From the NCBI RefSeq assembly GCF_004104355.1, contig NZ_RJLM01000008.1, positions 62,001 to 126,000 of the forward strand: a DNA stretch of 64,000 bases, given 5' to 3'. The translations under genes and the position numbers were made by a program. This document shows positions 61,269-64,000 of this stretch, in pieces. The number at the start of each line of letters is the position of its first letter. Positions within the stretch are counted from its first letter, which is position 1. This stretch comes from Photobacterium chitinilyticum (GTDB taxonomy: Bacteria; Pseudomonadota; Gammaproteobacteria; Enterobacterales; Vibrionaceae). Under the pieces are notes generated by a model. It worked only from the letters and a program-made list of their open reading frames with translations, was not told the DNA's origin and ran no database searches.

Positions 61269-61514
61269 TTACGTCACGAGTCGCGACTTATAATCCCGTC
61301 TCAGATGACGAACCATACGACCGGCCTTATCTGAAACAAGATAATTTTCCACACGATGATCTTTACCTACCCCGATATCCTGTAGCAGGTGTTCAGACAA
61401 GTGGGGAATATCAATACGGATCCGACGGTGCGCGCGACGCCAGGCGGCATCTTCACGATGAACGTCAAGACGAATTAATAAAACGGCGATACGCAAATAG
61501 ATTGATTGGCGCAT
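61269..61514 (-). CDS. DUF1127 small protein
   Basis: 81 residues from ATG 61514 (GGAGAG 7 bases upstream); the open frame to 61610 is not supported. Strongly basic, with the DUF1127 core IPHLSEHLLQDIGVGKDHR (about residues 41-59). DUF1127 proteins are small arginine-rich proteins; in Alphaproteobacteria some affect RNA turnover and phosphate response, but the role in Vibrionaceae is unknown. A 22-codon ORF with a strong ribosome binding site lies upstream on the same strand. Confidence 0.85.
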   Translation of the reverse strand: MRQSIYLRIAVLLIRLDVHREDAAWRRAHRRIRIDIPHLSEHLLQDIGVGKDHRVENYLVSDKAGRMVRHLRRDYKSRLVT

Positions 61515-61628
61515 AGTAGTGCTCTCCATTAGATAGATTATCGGAGGGACACAGATACTGCCGAAATAAGCTGACAACTTAGCTAGCCGCGACAGATATC
61601 CGCGGCCCATTTACACAGCAGATTGCTG

Positions 61629-61697
61629 TTATTGGCTGGTGTGTTTCAAGACATCACCAGCAGGACGCAGACAATTCAAGATACTGATAGTCTTCAT
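61629..61697 (-). CDS. 22-codon small ORF upstream of DUF1127 gene
   Basis: ATG 61697 is preceded by AGGAGG with 5-base spacing, about as strong a ribosome binding site as any in the window. The peptide starts MKTISILNCLRPAGDVLKH, ends TSQ, and stops at 61629, about 115 bases before the DUF1127 ATG. It has no signal peptide and is mildly amphipathic with one cysteine. It could be a small protein or a leader peptide controlling the downstream gene. Confidence 0.55.
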   Translation of the reverse strand: MKTISILNCLRPAGDVLKHTSQ

Positions 61698-61948
61698 ATT
61701 TTCCTCCTGGTAATAAATAAGAATGGGATAAAGTTGGGTTATTTTAACCAGCCAAACGAATAAAACAAGTATATATTATCACCTAAATGCATAAACATAC
61801 TTTATGCTAGCATTGCTGTTTCAAGCGCTTACATTTCATAACAATGGTCTGGCTCTGGTCAAAAATACAGCATTAATTCATCATCATCGTTCCGCATGAA
61901 ACGTCGGATTATCTTTCTATCTCAGTGTATTACAGCCTCGGCATAAGC

Positions 61949-61976
61949 AATAAAAGCGCTCTGTGGCGCTTTTATT
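61949..61976 (-). terminator. Terminator of vpsR
   Basis: Perfect 11-base-pair stem AATAAAAGCGC with a 6-base loop, 8 bases after the vpsR stop; A/T arms provide a T-run in either direction. Confidence 0.88.
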
Positions 61977-61983
61977 GTGATCA

Positions 61984-63321
61984 TCAGCTCTGCCGGAAAT
62001 GCCGGGGAGGCGGGACCAAATCATGCTTGTTCAGCAGACGGTACATCGTCGCACGTGACACGCCAAGCTCACGAGCGGCTGCAGAAATTTGTCCCTTGTT
62101 ATTCTCCAATACCGTCAGCAGCGCACTACGCTCAGACTCCTCACGGATGGTCTTCAGGCTCTGCTTGTCATCACTCATACGGGGCAGATCGAGATGATCA
62201 GCTTCAATCACCTTGGTTTCTGTCAGTAAGATAGCCCGTTTAAGCTGGCTGATCAGCTCACGGACATTACCCGGCCACGGATAACTCAGCAGCAGCTTTT
62301 TGGCATCTTCCGACAAGGACTTGGCCATGCTGTTGTACTGGCGGGAGAACTTCAGCAGCAAGTACTCCGCCAACAACACAATATCATCCCCCCTTTCACG
62401 CAGTGCCGGGACGGCGAGGCCAAGCACATTCAGGCGGTAGTAAAGATCCTCACGAATTTTGCCCTCTGCCAACAACTCTTCGAGCGAATAGCGGGTTGAG
62501 ACAATCAAACGAAGATCCGACTGCACCTGACGCCCGCAAACCGTCATAAAACAGCCGTCTTGCAATAAGCACAATAGCTCTTGTTGCCGTTCATCATTAA
62601 GCATGGATATTTCATCAAGAAATAACACGCCCTTGTCGGCGGATGCAAAACAGCATCGGCCTGGATCGGCCGAATTACCCTCATCGATGAGCCACGAGGC
62701 ATTGAGTGATTCGCAGCTGACACCGACAAACGCAGCCTTGGCTCTCGTTGATGCCTGATGGATCGCCTGTGCAACCAGTTCTTTGCCTGTGCCGATTTCG
62801 CCCTGCACAAATACCGGCATATCTGCAGCGGCCATACGTTTTACCTGATGACGCAGCTTTTTCATTGCGGCGGTATTGCCCTGCAACCCGTGCTGGCCAA
62901 ACTGACCGAGCTCTGGCCATACCTTGCGCTCCAGCCTCAGCATTCCCAGCTGATGACCTATGGTTTTTAATAACTGGGATTCGGGTACTGGCGAGGTAAA
63001 ATAATCAATACAAAAGTTGACAATAAACTGGCAGGTAGCTTCAGTATCAAGTTGCTCCTCACGCACCAACGCCAACCAGCGCGCTTGTTTGTTTCGGTTA
63101 ACCACCCCGGCAATACCATTTAGGCTGAAGTTATCCTGGGTAAGGTCAACCACACCAATGCAGGGGCCCACTTCCAATAACAATGATTCGGCAGTACGAA
63201 GATCACAGCAACGATGGCAGCGCCAACCTGCCTGTTCTAATGTCGTTATCCAGGGTATGTTATTGCCCCCTAGAACGATTAATGTTCCCAGGGCTGAAGC
63301 TCGCTTCAATTCTGTCTTCAT
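61984..63321 (-). CDS. vpsR: VpsR-like response regulator of biofilm genes (AAA+, Fis HTH)
   Basis: 445 residues from ATG 63321 (V. cholerae VpsR 444, from memory). N-terminal receiver-like domain (1-125) with Asp59 in CIGVVDLTQD, matching the key VpsR aspartate. AAA+ domain (about 145-380) has Walker A GEIGTGKE (174-181) and Walker B GVLFLDEIS. The GAFTGA loop needed to contact sigma-54 is absent, replaced by a short cysteine-containing stretch, as in VpsR, which works with sigma-70 and c-di-GMP. C-terminal Fis-type helix-turn-helix: ISAAARELGVSRATMYRLL. Position beside tas fits VpsR. A frame opens 11 codons earlier without support. Confidence 0.92.
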   Translation of the reverse strand: MKTELKRASALGTLIVLGGNNIPWITTLEQAGWRCHRCCDLRTAESLLLEVGPCIGVVDLTQDNFSLNGIAGVVNRNKQARWLALVREEQLDTEATCQFIVNFCIDYFTSPVPESQLLKTIGHQLGMLRLERKVWPELGQFGQHGLQGNTAAMKKLRHQVKRMAAADMPVFVQGEIGTGKELVAQAIHQASTRAKAAFVGVSCESLNASWLIDEGNSADPGRCCFASADKGVLFLDEISMLNDERQQELLCLLQDGCFMTVCGRQVQSDLRLIVSTRYSLEELLAEGKIREDLYYRLNVLGLAVPALRERGDDIVLLAEYLLLKFSRQYNSMAKSLSEDAKKLLLSYPWPGNVRELISQLKRAILLTETKVIEADHLDLPRMSDDKQSLKTIREESERSALLTVLENNKGQISAAARELGVSRATMYRLLNKHDLVPPPRHFRQS

Positions 63322-63352
63322 TCCTTTTCCGCCTTTCCATCTGCCTGTTATC

Positions 63353-63384
63353 AAAAACCAAAACCAGTTTCTAACTGGCTTTGG
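63353..63384 (-). terminator. Terminator-like hairpin in the vpsR leader
   Basis: CCAAA-A-CCAGTT pairs with AACTGG-C-TTTGG (63358-63384, 11 base pairs and one mismatch, 3-base loop); the minus-strand RNA then has TTTTT (63353-63357). It lies about 31 bases upstream of the vpsR ATG and downstream of a TATAAT box at 63457-63462, so it could attenuate vpsR. Confidence 0.55.
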
Positions 63385-63510
63385 CTTATTGCTGCAATAA
63401 AACCATCACTTACTTGATGATAAGTCGCTCTCTCAAAATAATGCAACTCGTTTACTATTATAATTAATATCTTGGTAATGGTTTCACATTATTTATCGTA
63501 CCAAAACGCA

Positions 63511-63532
63511 AAAAGCGCCCGAAGGCGCTTTT
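63511..63532 (-). terminator. Terminator of the symporter gene
   Basis: AAAAGCGCC stem with UUCG loop in the minus-strand RNA and a T-run, 22 bases after the stop of the gene at 63554. Confidence 0.9.
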
Positions 63533-63553
63533 AAATCATCATCTTACTGTGAG

Positions 63554-64000
63554 TTAACTCACTGTTACTGTCTCGGCCGGAGCATCGGACGTTTCAATAC
63601 CAATTTCATTCTCACTTTTCGCTACGATGGTATTAACAGCAGTATCACCGACCACGTTTGAACTAGTACAGAACATATCGTTGATACGGTCAACAGCAGC
63701 GACAATCGCTAGACCTTCTGGCGGTAGACCTAGTTGGTGAAGCAACACACCAACCATAACCACACCACCACCAGGAACACCACCAGCACCGATAGACAGC
63801 AGCAAAATAGTCAGCCCCAGAGTAAACAGGTCAGCACTGTTGATAGGTTGGCCAAAAGCGTTAGCAACGAAGATAGTCGCCAATGCGATATAGATAGATA
63901 CGCCCGACATGTTCATAGTCGCACCGAGCGGTACACCAAAACCAGCAACTGACTTCGACACACCAATCTTATCTGTCAGAGTGCGCATCGTAACCGGAAT
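63554..64000 (-). CDS. Dicarboxylate/amino acid:cation symporter (DAACS), partial
   Basis: Only the C-terminal part (about 148 residues) is in the window; the frame stays open to 64000. It matches the GltP/DctA/SstT superfamily: GVPLGATMNMSGVSIYIALATIFVA (cation-binding region), the hairpin SIGAGGVPGGGVVMV, and VDRINDMFCTSSNVVGDTAVNTIVAK with the conserved Asp and Asn of the substrate site. Imports glutamate, dicarboxylates or Ser/Thr with Na+ or H+; the substrate cannot be told from this part. The tail is acidic. Confidence 0.9.
   Translation of the reverse strand: MPVTMRTLTDKIGVSKSVAGFGVPLGATMNMSGVSIYIALATIFVANAFGQPINSADLFTLGLTILLLSIGAGGVPGGGVVMVGVLLHQLGLPPEGLAIVAAVDRINDMFCTSSNVVGDTAVNTIVAKSENEIGIETSDAPAETVTVS

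Larger units (their letters stand above)
61515..61983. other. Region between vpsR and the DUF1127 gene
   Basis: About 470 bases. Contains the vpsR terminator (61949-61976), an A/T-rich stretch with possible promoters (ATAATATATAC near 61770) and the 22-codon ORF (61629-61697). Nothing else is evident. Confidence 0.5.

Noticed and set aside
61984-63321. Sigma-54-dependent enhancer-binding protein
   Set aside because: The GAFTGA motif required for sigma-54 contact is missing; VpsR-type action with sigma-70 is more likely.

Overview
The window is ordinary core chromosome of a gammaproteobacterium, almost certainly a member of the Vibrionaceae (Photobacterium/Vibrio type). The evidence is gene order and family-specific genes. 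A RocS-type PAS-GGDEF-EAL protein lies beside ubiT/ubiUV, an OmpU-type porin lies between greA and dacB, an HlyU-type regulator and nhaR lie beside rpsT, and nptA, ptsP, rppH, mutH, tas and a VpsR-type regulator follow. From memory this matches blocks of the Vibrio cholerae large chromosome. I see no insertion sequence, prophage, integron or CRISPR array. Most genes lie on the minus strand.

Layout. 1-8006: partial nupC with a CRP-type promoter, yjjV, a tiny ORF, glgX, prfC, rimI-holD, yhbS-ubiT. 8213-12292 (plus): rocS, then ubiU-ubiV for oxygen-independent ubiquinone synthesis. 12382-23442 (minus): nlpI, then the large translation and RNA operon read as secG, tRNA-Leu(GAG), initiator tRNA-Met, rimP, nusA, infB, rbfA, truB, rpsO, pnp, with internal hairpins and attenuators. 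23644-28596 (minus): rlmE, ftsH, folP, glmM. 28737-33648: yhbY, greA, the porin, dacB and a CBS-less MgtE-type transporter with a long structured leader. 34157-45882 (minus): ribF-ileS-lspA, fkpB-ispH, dapB and carA-carB. 46002-52578: murJ, rpsT, hlyU, nhaR, a small exported protein, nhaA and nptA. 52708-58164 (minus): rppH-ptsP-TSUP permease, lgt, thyA. 58165-58972: an 808-base non-coding region with a cluster of DnaA-box-like sites. 58973-64000: mutH, a small conserved protein, tas, a DUF1127 protein, vpsR and a partial cation symporter.

Functions connect in several ways. Two genes for c-di-GMP/biofilm control (rocS, vpsR) are present; rocS sits between the two halves of the anaerobic ubiquinone cluster. 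Ion and pH balance is served by nhaA/nhaR, nptA and the MgtE-like protein. Cell-envelope genes (murJ, dacB, lspA, lgt, glmM, the porin) and translation genes make up much of the rest.

The signals I rate highest are non-coding or very small. They are (1) the leader upstream of the MgtE-like gene, which carries a 17-codon ORF with a strong ribosome binding site, a complementary sequence just after its stop and a pyrimidine-rich stretch; (2) the DnaA-box cluster between rppH and mutH, at the position where E. coli carries DARS2; (3) a terminator-like hairpin just upstream of vpsR; and (4) two further tiny ORFs with strong ribosome binding sites. Start codons were re-chosen where homology and a ribosome binding site pointed to a different start; several are TTG or GTG. 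Statements about homologues and gene order elsewhere are from memory, not from a search.
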